NCBI RefSeq assembly: GCF_026341125.1
Contig: NZ_JAPEOR010000001.1
Location: forward strand, 2,480,001-2,544,000
From: Streptomyces sp. NBC_01142
GTDB taxonomy: Bacteria > Actinomycetota > Actinomycetes > Streptomycetales > Streptomycetaceae
Reading direction: 5' to 3'
Length of the DNA: 64,000 nucleotides
Under the pieces are notes generated by a model. It did no database searches. It saw nothing but the letters and a program-made list of their open reading frames with translations, and was not told where the DNA came from. The position numbers were made by a program, and so were the translations under genes. Shown in pieces: positions 25,725 through 33,874 of the stretch (position 1 is the first letter of the stretch; each line of letters begins with the position of its first letter).

Positions 25725-25975
25725 ACGGGGCCTGCCTGCCCGCCGGTTTGCCGTCACCCCTGGCAGATGTCGCGCGTCCATGACGCTCCTCGGCGTCCGC
25801 GCCGTGAACCGGGCCGGTCTGCACAGCCCCGTGGCCTCCCCGCTCCCCGGCGCTGACTCCAGCACCGGCCGAGTCTCGAGGTCCCACGCGTAACGTGCCC
25901 GGATCCTCTGCGTTCCGCCGGGGAGACGGGGGTCCGCCTCCGGAAGGCGGCTGTGACGGTGTTCCGGGAGTTCGT

Positions 25976-27820
25976 GTGGCTGCGCTCATCGAGGACTATG
26001 CACTGATCGGGGACATGCAGACCGCGGCCCTGATAGCCAGGGACGGTTCGGTCGACTGGTTCTGTCTGCCGCGCTTCGACTCGCCCGCCGTCTTCGCCGG
26101 GCTGCTCGGCACGGAGGACCACGGATTCTGGCGGCTGGCTCCCGCGGGGCTCGCCGACAGCGCGGGTGCCGCCACCCGCCGTCGCTACCGCGGCGATTCC
26201 CTCGTGCTGGAATCGGAGTGGGACACTCCGGAGGGAACGGTCCGGCTGATCGACTTCATGCCGCCCAGGGGCGCAGGACGCGGTAGGCCGGATGCCGCAC
26301 CGACTCTCGTACGAATGGTGGAGGGCGTCTCAGGGCGCGTCCGGATGAGCTCGGCCCTGCGGATGCGCTTCAGCTACGGCCGGATCGTCCCCTGGGTGCA
26401 GCGCGAGCACGGCCCCGGCGGCCGCGACCGGCTGGTCGCCGTGGCCGGCCCCGACGCGCTCTGGCTGGACGCCGACGTCGACACCTACGGGAGTGATCTG
26501 ACCACCCACGCGGCGTTCAGCGTCGGCGCCGGCGAGCGGGTCACCCTGACGCTGAGCTGGCAGCCCTCCCACGGCGACGCCCCGCCCCGGCCCCACGCTG
26601 CCCAACTCCTCACGGACACCGAACAGTTCTGGTCCCGGTGGACCGGCCGGTGCAGCTACTCGGGTCCCTGGCGGGAGGCCGTGGTCCGCTCCCTGATCAC
26701 CCTCAAGGCCCTCACCTACGCCCCGACCGGCGGCATCGTCGCCGCGCCCACCACCTCGCTGCCCGAGGAGATCGGCGGCGTACGCAACTGGGACTACCGC
26801 TACGCATGGCTGCGTGGCGCCGCCATGACGCTGACCGCGCTGCTGCGCACCGGCTACCACGAGGAGGCCCGCCGCTGGCGCGAGTGGCTGCTGCGCGCCG
26901 TGGCCGGGGACGCCCAGAACCTGCAGATCATGTACGGGGTCGCGGGCGAGCGCGAGCTGCCGGAGGCCGAACTGCCGTGGCTGCCCGGCTATGAGAAGTC
27001 AAGGCCGGTTCGCATCGGCAACGGCGCCGCCAACCAGCTTCAGCTCGATGTCTACGGAGAGGTCGTGGACGCCCTCTGGCTGGGCCAGACCTCAGGGCTT
27101 TCGCGCGACGACAGCACGCACATCCTGCAGATGAAACTCATGAACCACCTCGAGTCCAACTGGCGCGAGCCGGACGAGGGAATCTGGGAAGTACGCGGCC
27201 CACGCCGCCATTTCGTCCACTCCAAGGTGATGACCTGGGTCGCCGCGGACCGCACCGTACGCAGACTGAGCAGGCTGCCGCTGGAGAGCCCGGTACAGCG
27301 CTGGCGGGCCCTGCGCGACGAGATACACCGCGACGTCTGCGCCCACGGTTACGACGCCGGGCGCAACACCTTCACGCAGTACTACGGCTCGCGCGAGCTG
27401 GATGCTTCGCTTCTGCTCATCCCGCAGACGGGTTTCCTGCCGCCGGACGACCCCCGGGTGGTGGGCACCGTCGAAGCCGTCCAGCGGGAGCTGTGCGACG
27501 ACGGCTTGGTACGCCGCTATCCGGTACCCGAGGGCGGCTCGGACAGGGTCGGTGCGGACGGACTGCCCGGCGGCGAAGGCGTCTTCCTGGCCTGCTCGTT
27601 CTGGCTCGCGCACGATCTGGCCCTGATCGGCCGGCGGGACGAGGCACGGCAGCTGTTCGAGCGGCTGCTGGCGCTGCGTACCGATCTCGGCCTGCTCGCC
27701 GAGGAGTGGGACACCCGGCGCGGCCGGCTGGTGGGGAACTTTCCGCAGGCCTTCAGTCATGTGCCGCTGATCGACACGGCCCTGCGGCTGTCCGGGCGCG
27801 GCCCCGGGGCCGGCTCCTAG
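25976..27820 (+). CDS. Glycoside hydrolase family 15 protein (glucoamylase/trehalase-like)
   Basis: Protein of about 614 residues. It opens with IEDYALIGDMQTAALIARDG and DWFCLPRFDSPAVFA, the N-terminal beta-sandwich signature of actinobacterial GH15 proteins. The catalytic (alpha/alpha)6 barrel has GVRNWDYRYAWLRGAAMT and, near the end, EGVFLACSFWLAHDLAL and EEWDTRRGRLVGNFPQAFSH with the catalytic Glu residues. I chose GTG 25976 because GGAG lies five bases upstream; an extension to 25895 adds non-homologous sequence. No signal peptide. Several mycobacterial homologues are trehalases, so trehalose hydrolysis is a reasonable guess. Confidence 0.87.
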   Translation: MAALIEDYALIGDMQTAALIARDGSVDWFCLPRFDSPAVFAGLLGTEDHGFWRLAPAGLADSAGAATRRRYRGDSLVLESEWDTPEGTVRLIDFMPPRGAGRGRPDAAPTLVRMVEGVSGRVRMSSALRMRFSYGRIVPWVQREHGPGGRDRLVAVAGPDALWLDADVDTYGSDLTTHAAFSVGAGERVTLTLSWQPSHGDAPPRPHAAQLLTDTEQFWSRWTGRCSYSGPWREAVVRSLITLKALTYAPTGGIVAAPTTSLPEEIGGVRNWDYRYAWLRGAAMTLTALLRTGYHEEARRWREWLLRAVAGDAQNLQIMYGVAGERELPEAELPWLPGYEKSRPVRIGNGAANQLQLDVYGEVVDALWLGQTSGLSRDDSTHILQMKLMNHLESNWREPDEGIWEVRGPRRHFVHSKVMTWVAADRTVRRLSRLPLESPVQRWRALRDEIHRDVCAHGYDAGRNTFTQYYGSRELDASLLLIPQTGFLPPDDPRVVGTVEAVQRELCDDGLVRRYPVPEGGSDRVGADGLPGGEGVFLACSFWLAHDLALIGRRDEARQLFERLLALRTDLGLLAEEWDTRRGRLVGNFPQAFSHVPLIDTALRLSGRGPGAGS

Positions 27821-27887
27821 AGCCATCGTCGACCGGCCCGGCGCATGGTCGTGCGGCACTGCCCCTTCCGCACAGAGGAGATCGGCC

Positions 27888-28043
27888 ATGTCGTCGTCCG
27901 TACGAAGGTTCCTCGTCGTCAAAGTGCTGCGCCCGGTGGGCCGCGCACTGATCGCCTACGGGATGTACTGGGTGTGGATCCCGGGGGCCCACTACGAGGA
28001 GATCGCGCAGAGCGATCTCTTCACGCGAGCCGACAGCAGGTGA
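27888..28043 (+). CDS. Small protein of 51 residues, unknown function
   Basis: A short frame runs from ATG 27888 to TGA 28041-28043 with GAGGAG seven bases upstream. The product starts MSSSVRRFLVVKVLRPVGR, has one weak hydrophobic segment (LIAYGMYWVWIPGA) and ends in a charged tail. The good ribosome site and codon use support it. It lies between the GH15 gene and the biosynthetic operon and is likely not part of either. I recognise no family. Confidence 0.55.
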   Translation: MSSSVRRFLVVKVLRPVGRALIAYGMYWVWIPGAHYEEIAQSDLFTRADSR

Positions 28044-28071
28044 GGTTCACGCCTTTTTCGTCGAGGTCCAG

Positions 28072-28086
28072 CCGCCTTCAAGGCGG
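28072..28086. promoter_or_regulatory. Palindrome upstream of the tetronate operon
   Basis: CCGCCTT-C-AAGGCGG, seven-base arms around one base, lies in the 98-base gap before the FAAL gene. It could be an operator or the terminator of the small upstream gene. A partial 11-base direct repeat (CTTCAAGGCGG/TCTTGAGACGG) overlaps it, loosely like SARP sites, but the match is only about six of eleven. Confidence 0.3.
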
Positions 28087-28141
28087 TCTTGAGACGGGTT
28101 TCCCAAGCTCTGGCCATCAGTACGCGGCGCTGGGGGCGACG

Positions 28142-29917
28142 ATGGCTGCACACCGGAACTTCACCGAACTCGTGTTGGACAGAGCATCGGAACGTGCGGA
28201 GCGGGAGGCTTACTTCTGCGTAGGCACGAATCCGCAGGGTGAGCTGGAATCCGATGTGCTCGGCTACGGCGAGCTCGGCGAACGGGCCAAACGACTGGCC
28301 TCCTGGCTGCAGGACCACGGATCGCACGGCCACCGGGTGCTCATCCTGCAGAGCGGGGTACGGGAGTTCATGACGAGCTTCCTGGGCTGTCTGTACGCCG
28401 GGGCGGTGGCCGTGCCCGCGCCGGCCCCCGTCGGCTCGCGGCAGAACGTCGAACGGGTCGCCAACATCGTCCGCGACGCCTCCGTCAGCTACATCCTGAC
28501 CGACGCCGCGATGGCCTCGACCGTCTCCCAGCTGCTGGCCAACATCGGTCACCCCGAGGTCGCGTGCCTGGCCACCGACCGCGCGGAGGCCGGCGACGCG
28601 GGCGCCTGGCAGGAGCCGGGTCTGTTCCCCGACGACGTGGCCTTTCTCCAGTACACCTCGGGTTCGGTGAGCGAACCCAAGGGAGTCATGGTCACCCACC
28701 GCAATCTGCTCGCCAACCAGCGCGCCATCCAGCAGGCGATGCGTACGACCGGCGACTCGCGGGTGGGCGGCTGGCTGCCGTTCCACCACGACATGGGCCT
28801 GGTGGGCCATCTGCTGCACCCGCTCTGGCTCGGCGGCGCCGGAGTGCTGATGTCGCCGATGACCTTTGCGAAGCGGCCGCTGCGCTGGCTCGAGATGATC
28901 GACCAGTACGGCATCACCACCGGCGGCGGCCCCAACCTCGCCTACGACCTGTGTCTGCGGCGGATCAAGGACGACGAGATCGAACAGCTCGACCTCTCCC
29001 GCTGGGAGACGGCCGTCAACGGCGCGGAGCCCGTACGGGCCGAGACCATGGACGCCTTCGCCGAGCGCTTCGCCCCCGCCGGCTTCCGCAAGGAGGCCTT
29101 CTACCCCTGCTACGGGCTCGCCGAGTCCACCCTGCTCGTCAGCGGCAAGGAGCCGGGCGAGATGGCTGCCTCGCGGGTGGTGGACGCTGCCGACCTCGAA
29201 CACCACCGGCTGCGGCCCGCCCCGCAGGGCAGGCCCGCCCGGACGCTGGTGAGCTCCGGCCGCCCGCAGAACTGCGAGGTGGTCATCGTCGACCCGGCCA
29301 GCTGCAGAAAGCTTCCGTCCGGTGTGGTGGGCGAGGTGTGGATACGGGGCGAGAGCGTGGCCCGCGGCTACTGGAACCGCCCGCTGGAGAACGCCCACGC
29401 CTTCAACGGCGCCACCGAGGACGGCGACGAAGGCTATCTGCGCACCGGAGACCTGGGCGTCATGGACGGCGACGAGCTCTACATCACCGGGCGGATGAAG
29501 GACATCATGATCGTGGCGGGCCGTAACCTCTACCCGCAGGACATCGAGCGCAGCGTCCAGCGCGTGAGCGCGCTCTTCGGCTCCAGCGCCGCCTTCGCCG
29601 TGGAGTCGGACCGCGACCATGTCGTCGTCGTCCAGGAGGTGCGCACCGGCTCGGGCTTCGAGGCCGAGCTGGCCTCGCTCTCCGCCGCGGTACGGATGTG
29701 CGTGTCCAAGGAGTTCGAGGTCGCGGCCGAGAACGTCCTGCTGGTCCGCCCCGGCACCGTACGCCGCACCACCAGCGGCAAGCTCCAGCGCACCGCCATG
29801 CGCCGGCTCTTCCTCGACGGGCGGATCCAGCCGTTGCACGAGGTGCTGCACCCGGAGGTGCGCCGACTGGTCACCGTGGGCGCCGGCCACGAAGTCCACG
29901 ACGGAGCCGGCGGATGA
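28142..29917 (+). CDS. Fatty acyl-AMP ligase (FAAL)
   Basis: Adenylating enzyme of 591 residues. The P-loop is YTSGSVSEPKGVMVTHRN; other landmarks are WLPFHHDMGLVGHLLHPL, FYPCYGLAESTLLVSG, YLRTGDLGVMDGDELYITGR and the FAAL-type MKDIMIVAGRNLYPQDIE, with a C-terminal TSGKLQR lysine. FAALs make acyl-AMP and pass the acyl group to an ACP instead of CoA. I start it at ATG 28142, where the family N-terminus (NFTELVLDRASERAEREAY) begins. It opens the operon and overlaps the next gene by four bases. The likely acceptor is the ACP at 33531-33872. Confidence 0.92.
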   Translation: MAAHRNFTELVLDRASERAEREAYFCVGTNPQGELESDVLGYGELGERAKRLASWLQDHGSHGHRVLILQSGVREFMTSFLGCLYAGAVAVPAPAPVGSRQNVERVANIVRDASVSYILTDAAMASTVSQLLANIGHPEVACLATDRAEAGDAGAWQEPGLFPDDVAFLQYTSGSVSEPKGVMVTHRNLLANQRAIQQAMRTTGDSRVGGWLPFHHDMGLVGHLLHPLWLGGAGVLMSPMTFAKRPLRWLEMIDQYGITTGGGPNLAYDLCLRRIKDDEIEQLDLSRWETAVNGAEPVRAETMDAFAERFAPAGFRKEAFYPCYGLAESTLLVSGKEPGEMAASRVVDAADLEHHRLRPAPQGRPARTLVSSGRPQNCEVVIVDPASCRKLPSGVVGEVWIRGESVARGYWNRPLENAHAFNGATEDGDEGYLRTGDLGVMDGDELYITGRMKDIMIVAGRNLYPQDIERSVQRVSALFGSSAAFAVESDRDHVVVVQEVRTGSGFEAELASLSAAVRMCVSKEFEVAAENVLLVRPGTVRRTTSGKLQRTAMRRLFLDGRIQPLHEVLHPEVRRLVTVGAGHEVHDGAGG

Positions 29918-31764
29918 CCGCGATCACCCAGCGGACCGGGACGGCACAGACCGCGTACGCCCCGGAGACGGACGCCGGCACCGGACTGCGCTGGCATCTC
30001 GCGGAACAGCTGGACCAGCGGCTCGGCGACCCCAACGGCTCAGGACCGCTCTCCTACGCCCGCGCCGCGAACGAGGACGCCGCGGAGCAGTTCCCGGCGG
30101 CGGCCTGTGAGCTGCTCGGCGCCCTCGGCGTCCACCACTACTACATCCCGCAGGAGTACGGCGGTTCACTCACCGGCTTCCCCCAGCTGCTCGAAATCGT
30201 GCGCACCATCGCCCGCCGCGACCTGACCTGTGCCATCGCACACGGCAAGACGTTCCTCGGCGCGGTCTGCGTCTGGGTCGCCGAGGACCACGCCGGTGCC
30301 GAACGCCTCGCCTCCCTCGTCCGCGCGGGCGAACCGGTCTCCCTCGGACTGACCGAACGCACCCACGGCAGCGATCTGATGGCCGGAGAGGTCGTCGCGG
30401 AGCGCACCGACGGCGGCTACCTCATCAGCGGCGAGAAGTGGCTGATCAACAACGCCACCCGGAGCCGCCTCGTCTGCCTCCTCGCCCGCACCGCGGCCAA
30501 CGGCGGCCCGCGCGGCTTCTCCCTGCTCCTCGTCGACAAGAACGCCCTGCCCGGCCACACCTTCCGCACCCTGCCGAAGGTGCACACGCTCGGCATCCGC
30601 GGCGCGGACATCAGCGGCATCGCCTTCGACCGCGCGCCCGTCGACGCCCGCGGCCTGGTCGGCCGCGAGGGCGAGGGCCCCGAGACCGTCCTCAAAGCCC
30701 TGCAGATCACCCGCTCCCTGTGCACCGCGCTCTCGCTCGGCGCGGCCGACCACGGACTGCGCGTCGTCTACGGATTCGCCGCCGAGCGCGAGCTGTACGG
30801 ACGCAGGCTGCTCGACCTCCCCGCCGCTCGCCGCACCCTCGCCGAGACCTACGCCGACCTGCTGGCGATGGAAGCACTGAGCACCGTCGCCGCACGCTCC
30901 ATCCACACTCTGCCCGACGAGCTCAGCGTCACCTCGGCGGTCGCCAAGTACCTGGTGCCGACCGTCGCGGACGACATCCTCGGCCGACTGCGCGGGGTGC
31001 TCGGCGCACGCGCCATCCTCACCGGCTACTACGCGCACGGACGGTTCCAGAAACTGGAGCGCGACCACCGCATCGTCGGGATCTTCGACGGCAACACCAT
31101 GGTCAACCTGTACGCCCTGACCGCCCAGTTCCGCACGCTGGCCCGCTGCCACCCCGTCCACGACCGCGAACCGGACACCGTCGCCGCCACCTACTCCTAC
31201 GCCCGCCCGCTGCCCCGGCTCACTCCGGGACAGCTCAGCCTGCTCGCGCGGCGCGGCAGCACCGTACTGGGGTCGCTGCCCACCGCCGCCGAGGTGCTCG
31301 GTGCACAGGCGTCCCGGCAGCCGCAGCTCGCCCACGCCGCCGCCCTCGCCCGTACGCTCGCCACCGCGGCCGACCGGCTGCACACCGCAATGCGGGCCGC
31401 CCGCCCCGTCCCCGGTGGCGCGCCGGTGGAGAGCTTCGACCTCGCCCGCGGCTACAGCGTGTGCTTCGCGGCCGCCTGCAGCCTCGGCGTATGGCAGCAC
31501 AACCGCCGCCTCGCCCACGGGCCGCGTACCACCGGCCTGTGGGCCTCGGGCCTCTGGCTCGAGGCCGTACTGGCCCGGCTCGTGGACCGCCTCGAACAGG
31601 CGGTGCCGGGCATCACCGGCCCGCAGCCGCGGCCGCCCGCGGCCTACGACACCGAACTGGAGTCGCTGTACGAGCGGTTGCTCGGGCGACTGACCGAACA
31701 GTACGAAGCGGGAGAGCTGTTCTCTCTGCTGCCGGGCCGTATCGCAGAAGGGCCGCCATGCTGA
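29914..31764 (+). CDS. Long acyl-CoA dehydrogenase-like enzyme 1
   Basis: Flavoenzyme of 616 residues, about 200 longer than ordinary acyl-CoA dehydrogenases because of a C-terminal helical extension. Family landmarks are IPQEYGGSLTGFPQLLEIV, GLTERTHGSDLMAGEV (SxGL-TE-GSD block), GGYLISGEKWLINNATRS and KVHTLGIRGADISGIAF. Coupled by four bases to the FAAL gene and by seven to a second copy. Ramoplanin and enduracidin clusters also pair a FAAL with two such enzymes that desaturate the ACP-bound lipid. A dehydrogenation role here is inferred. Confidence 0.85.
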   Translation: MTAITQRTGTAQTAYAPETDAGTGLRWHLAEQLDQRLGDPNGSGPLSYARAANEDAAEQFPAAACELLGALGVHHYYIPQEYGGSLTGFPQLLEIVRTIARRDLTCAIAHGKTFLGAVCVWVAEDHAGAERLASLVRAGEPVSLGLTERTHGSDLMAGEVVAERTDGGYLISGEKWLINNATRSRLVCLLARTAANGGPRGFSLLLVDKNALPGHTFRTLPKVHTLGIRGADISGIAFDRAPVDARGLVGREGEGPETVLKALQITRSLCTALSLGAADHGLRVVYGFAAERELYGRRLLDLPAARRTLAETYADLLAMEALSTVAARSIHTLPDELSVTSAVAKYLVPTVADDILGRLRGVLGARAILTGYYAHGRFQKLERDHRIVGIFDGNTMVNLYALTAQFRTLARCHPVHDREPDTVAATYSYARPLPRLTPGQLSLLARRGSTVLGSLPTAAEVLGAQASRQPQLAHAAALARTLATAADRLHTAMRAARPVPGGAPVESFDLARGYSVCFAAACSLGVWQHNRRLAHGPRTTGLWASGLWLEAVLARLVDRLEQAVPGITGPQPRPPAAYDTELESLYERLLGRLTEQYEAGELFSLLPGRIAEGPPC

Positions 31765-33500
31765 CCCCGAGCCAGGAAGAAGTCCTCGTCCAGCGGCGCG
31801 TCGCCGACCTGGAGAGGCGCTTCGGCGACCCCGGGGATCCCGGCAACCCGCTCGGCCGGGACGCCCTGCTCGCCGCAGACGAACGCGGCGAACTCCTCCC
31901 CGAGGCGGAAGAGGCCCTGGCCGCGTTCCGCCTCAACGCGGAGTTCGTACCGACAGAGCTCGGTGGCCGGCTCGAGCGGATCGACACCCTCGGCCGGGTG
32001 CTGCGCGGCGTCTTCCGCAGGGACGCCAGCCTCGGCCTCGGCTACGGCGCCACCACCTTCATCGCGGCGATCGCCGTCTGGGCGGCCGGCAGCCCCGAGC
32101 AGCAGCGGCGCGTCGCCGACCTGCTGCTGGGCGGCGGCCGGCTGGCCATCGCGTACCACGAACTCGCCCACGGCAATGACTTCGTACGCAACGAGTTCCG
32201 GGCCACGCCGACCGACGACGGCTTCGTGATGTCCGGTGCCAAACACGTCATCAACAACGTCGAGCGAGCCGAGGCACTGGTGCTGTTCAGCCGTACCGAG
32301 GAGAGCGCCGGCAGCCGCAGCCACTCCGTGCTCCTCGTCGACAAGGCACAGCTGCCCGCCGGCCGCTACGGCTATCTGCCGCGCTACGAGACGGTCGGCG
32401 TACGCGGCTGCCAGAACGCCGGTGTGGAGTTCACCGACTGCCCGCTGCCCGCGGACGCGCTCGTCGGGAACCTCGGCGACGGAGTCGAACTGGCCCTGCG
32501 CTCCTTCCAGATCACCCGCAGTGTGCTGCCCTCCATGATCCTCGGCGGCGGTGACACGGCGCTGCGTACGGCGGTGAGCTTCGCACTGGACCGCAAGCTC
32601 TACCACCGCTCCGTGCTGGAGATCCCGCACGCCCGCGCCACGATCGTCGGAGCCTTCACCGATCTGCTCATCAGCGACTGCCTGGCACTGACCGCCACCC
32701 GGGCCGTGCACCTCGTCCCGGAAGCCACCAGTGTGTACGCGGCGGCCGTGAAGTATCTGCTGCCCAAGCTGCTCACCGAGACCGCCTACGACCTGTCCAT
32801 CGTCCTCGGCGCCAACTTCTATGTGCGCGACGGGGCTTACGGAGCCTTCCAGAAGCACGTCCGCGATCTGCCGATGATCAGCCTCGGGCACGCGGGAACC
32901 GCGGCCTGCCAGGCCACGATCATCCCGCAGCTGCCCCGGCTCGCCCGCACCGCGTGGTTCACCGGCAAGGCAGCGCCCGAAGGACTGTTCCGCGTCCGCG
33001 ACTCGCTGCCGCCGCTGGACCCCGCCCGGCTGGTGCTGGTCGCGGACAGCGACGCACTGGTCGGCTCGCTGGAGGGAGCGGCGGACGCGATCGCGGGCGA
33101 GGGCGGCTCCCGGGCCGGCGAGTACACCGAGGCGCTCACCGCCCTGGCCGCCGCGCTCGAGGAGGAGCTGCGCAGCCTCCAGAGCGAGTGCCGCACCATG
33201 TCGCCCAAGGACCGCACGGTGCTGGCCAGCCCCAAGGCGTACGCCATCGCCGACCGCTACACACTGCTGCTGGCGGGCGCCGCCTGCCTGGGCGTATGGC
33301 GGCACCAGGAGCCGGAGGACGACGCGTTCCTCGCCTCGCCCGCCTGGCTCGCCGCCGCGCTCACCCGGCTGGTGAAACGGCTCGGCCACCCGCTGCCCGG
33401 ACTCCCGGACGGCTGGGCGGACCGGCTGCTCGACGAGGTCCTGAACCGCTATCACGAAGCCCGGAGTTACGACCTGTACGACACCCCGATCGCCGGCTGA
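31758..33500 (+). CDS. Long acyl-CoA dehydrogenase-like enzyme 2
   Basis: Paralogue-like flavoenzyme of 580 residues, also with a C-terminal extension. Visible blocks are FVPTELGGRLERIDTLGRV, AIAYHELAHGNDFVRNEF, GFVMSGAKHVINNVERAEA, VGVRGCQNAGVEFTDCPL and FQITRSVLPSMILGGGD. The TE-x-GSD block of ordinary members is changed to HELAHGND, so its chemistry or partner may differ from enzyme 1. Together the two could make a conjugated dienoyl-ACP, as proposed for ramoplanin-type lipids. It starts at ATG 31758 inside the end of the previous gene. Confidence 0.83.
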   Translation: MLTPSQEEVLVQRRVADLERRFGDPGDPGNPLGRDALLAADERGELLPEAEEALAAFRLNAEFVPTELGGRLERIDTLGRVLRGVFRRDASLGLGYGATTFIAAIAVWAAGSPEQQRRVADLLLGGGRLAIAYHELAHGNDFVRNEFRATPTDDGFVMSGAKHVINNVERAEALVLFSRTEESAGSRSHSVLLVDKAQLPAGRYGYLPRYETVGVRGCQNAGVEFTDCPLPADALVGNLGDGVELALRSFQITRSVLPSMILGGGDTALRTAVSFALDRKLYHRSVLEIPHARATIVGAFTDLLISDCLALTATRAVHLVPEATSVYAAAVKYLLPKLLTETAYDLSIVLGANFYVRDGAYGAFQKHVRDLPMISLGHAGTAACQATIIPQLPRLARTAWFTGKAAPEGLFRVRDSLPPLDPARLVLVADSDALVGSLEGAADAIAGEGGSRAGEYTEALTALAAALEEELRSLQSECRTMSPKDRTVLASPKAYAIADRYTLLLAGAACLGVWRHQEPEDDAFLASPAWLAAALTRLVKRLGHPLPGLPDGWADRLLDEVLNRYHEARSYDLYDTPIAG

Positions 33501-33530
33501 ACGCAGACACACGTTGATGAGGAGCATCAG

Positions 33531-33872
33531 ATGGTGCTGCACCCCACTGGGCACTCCACCGGGGGAAACACCCCGGGCCCCTGGCCGGCCAAGCCCGTGG
33601 CCGCGTTCGGCGAACGAGACTTCCGCAACTGGCTGATCACCCGGCTGAGCGAGTATCTCCAGCGTCCCGCCGAGGAGATCGGCCCGCGCATCCCCTTCGC
33701 GGAGTACGGGCTGGACTCGGTAGCGGCGCTCAGTCTCTACGGCGACATCGAGGAGGAGTTCGGCCTCTTCCTCGAACCGACCGTCGCCTGGGACCACCCC
33801 ACGGCCGACGATCTCGCCCGTCACCTGGCCGAGGAGTTCACCAAGGCCGGCGGCGAGCATCGGGAGGTGTGA
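33531..33872 (+). CDS. Acyl carrier protein (lipid-loading)
   Basis: Carrier protein of 113 residues. The phosphopantetheine site is Ser63 in YGLDSVAAL. About 25 unstructured residues precede the domain. It lies after the two dehydrogenases and just before the PKS, with a GAGGAG site upstream of ATG 33531. It is the natural acceptor for the FAAL and the scaffold for desaturation. It must then pass the acyl group to the KS of the next protein. Its stop overlaps the possible GTG start of the PKS. Confidence 0.9.
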   Translation: MVLHPTGHSTGGNTPGPWPAKPVAAFGERDFRNWLITRLSEYLQRPAEEIGPRIPFAEYGLDSVAALSLYGDIEEEFGLFLEPTVAWDHPTADDLARHLAEEFTKAGGEHREV

Positions 33873-33874
33873 CC

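Noticed and set aside
27845..28141. N-terminal extension of the FAAL gene
   Set aside because: It overlaps a small gene in another frame (27888-28043) and lacks FAAL similarity. The family N-terminus begins at ATG 28142.
28044..28141. SARP heptamer direct repeats before the FAAL gene
   Set aside because: The best 11-base-spaced match is only about six of eleven positions and overlaps a palindrome, so I do not call a SARP site.
30438..31757. Plus-strand extension upstream of the second acyl-CoA dehydrogenase giving a protein over 1000 residues
   Set aside because: The extra N-terminal part is Arg/Pro-rich out-of-frame translation of the first dehydrogenase gene. Family similarity starts only at ATG 31758.
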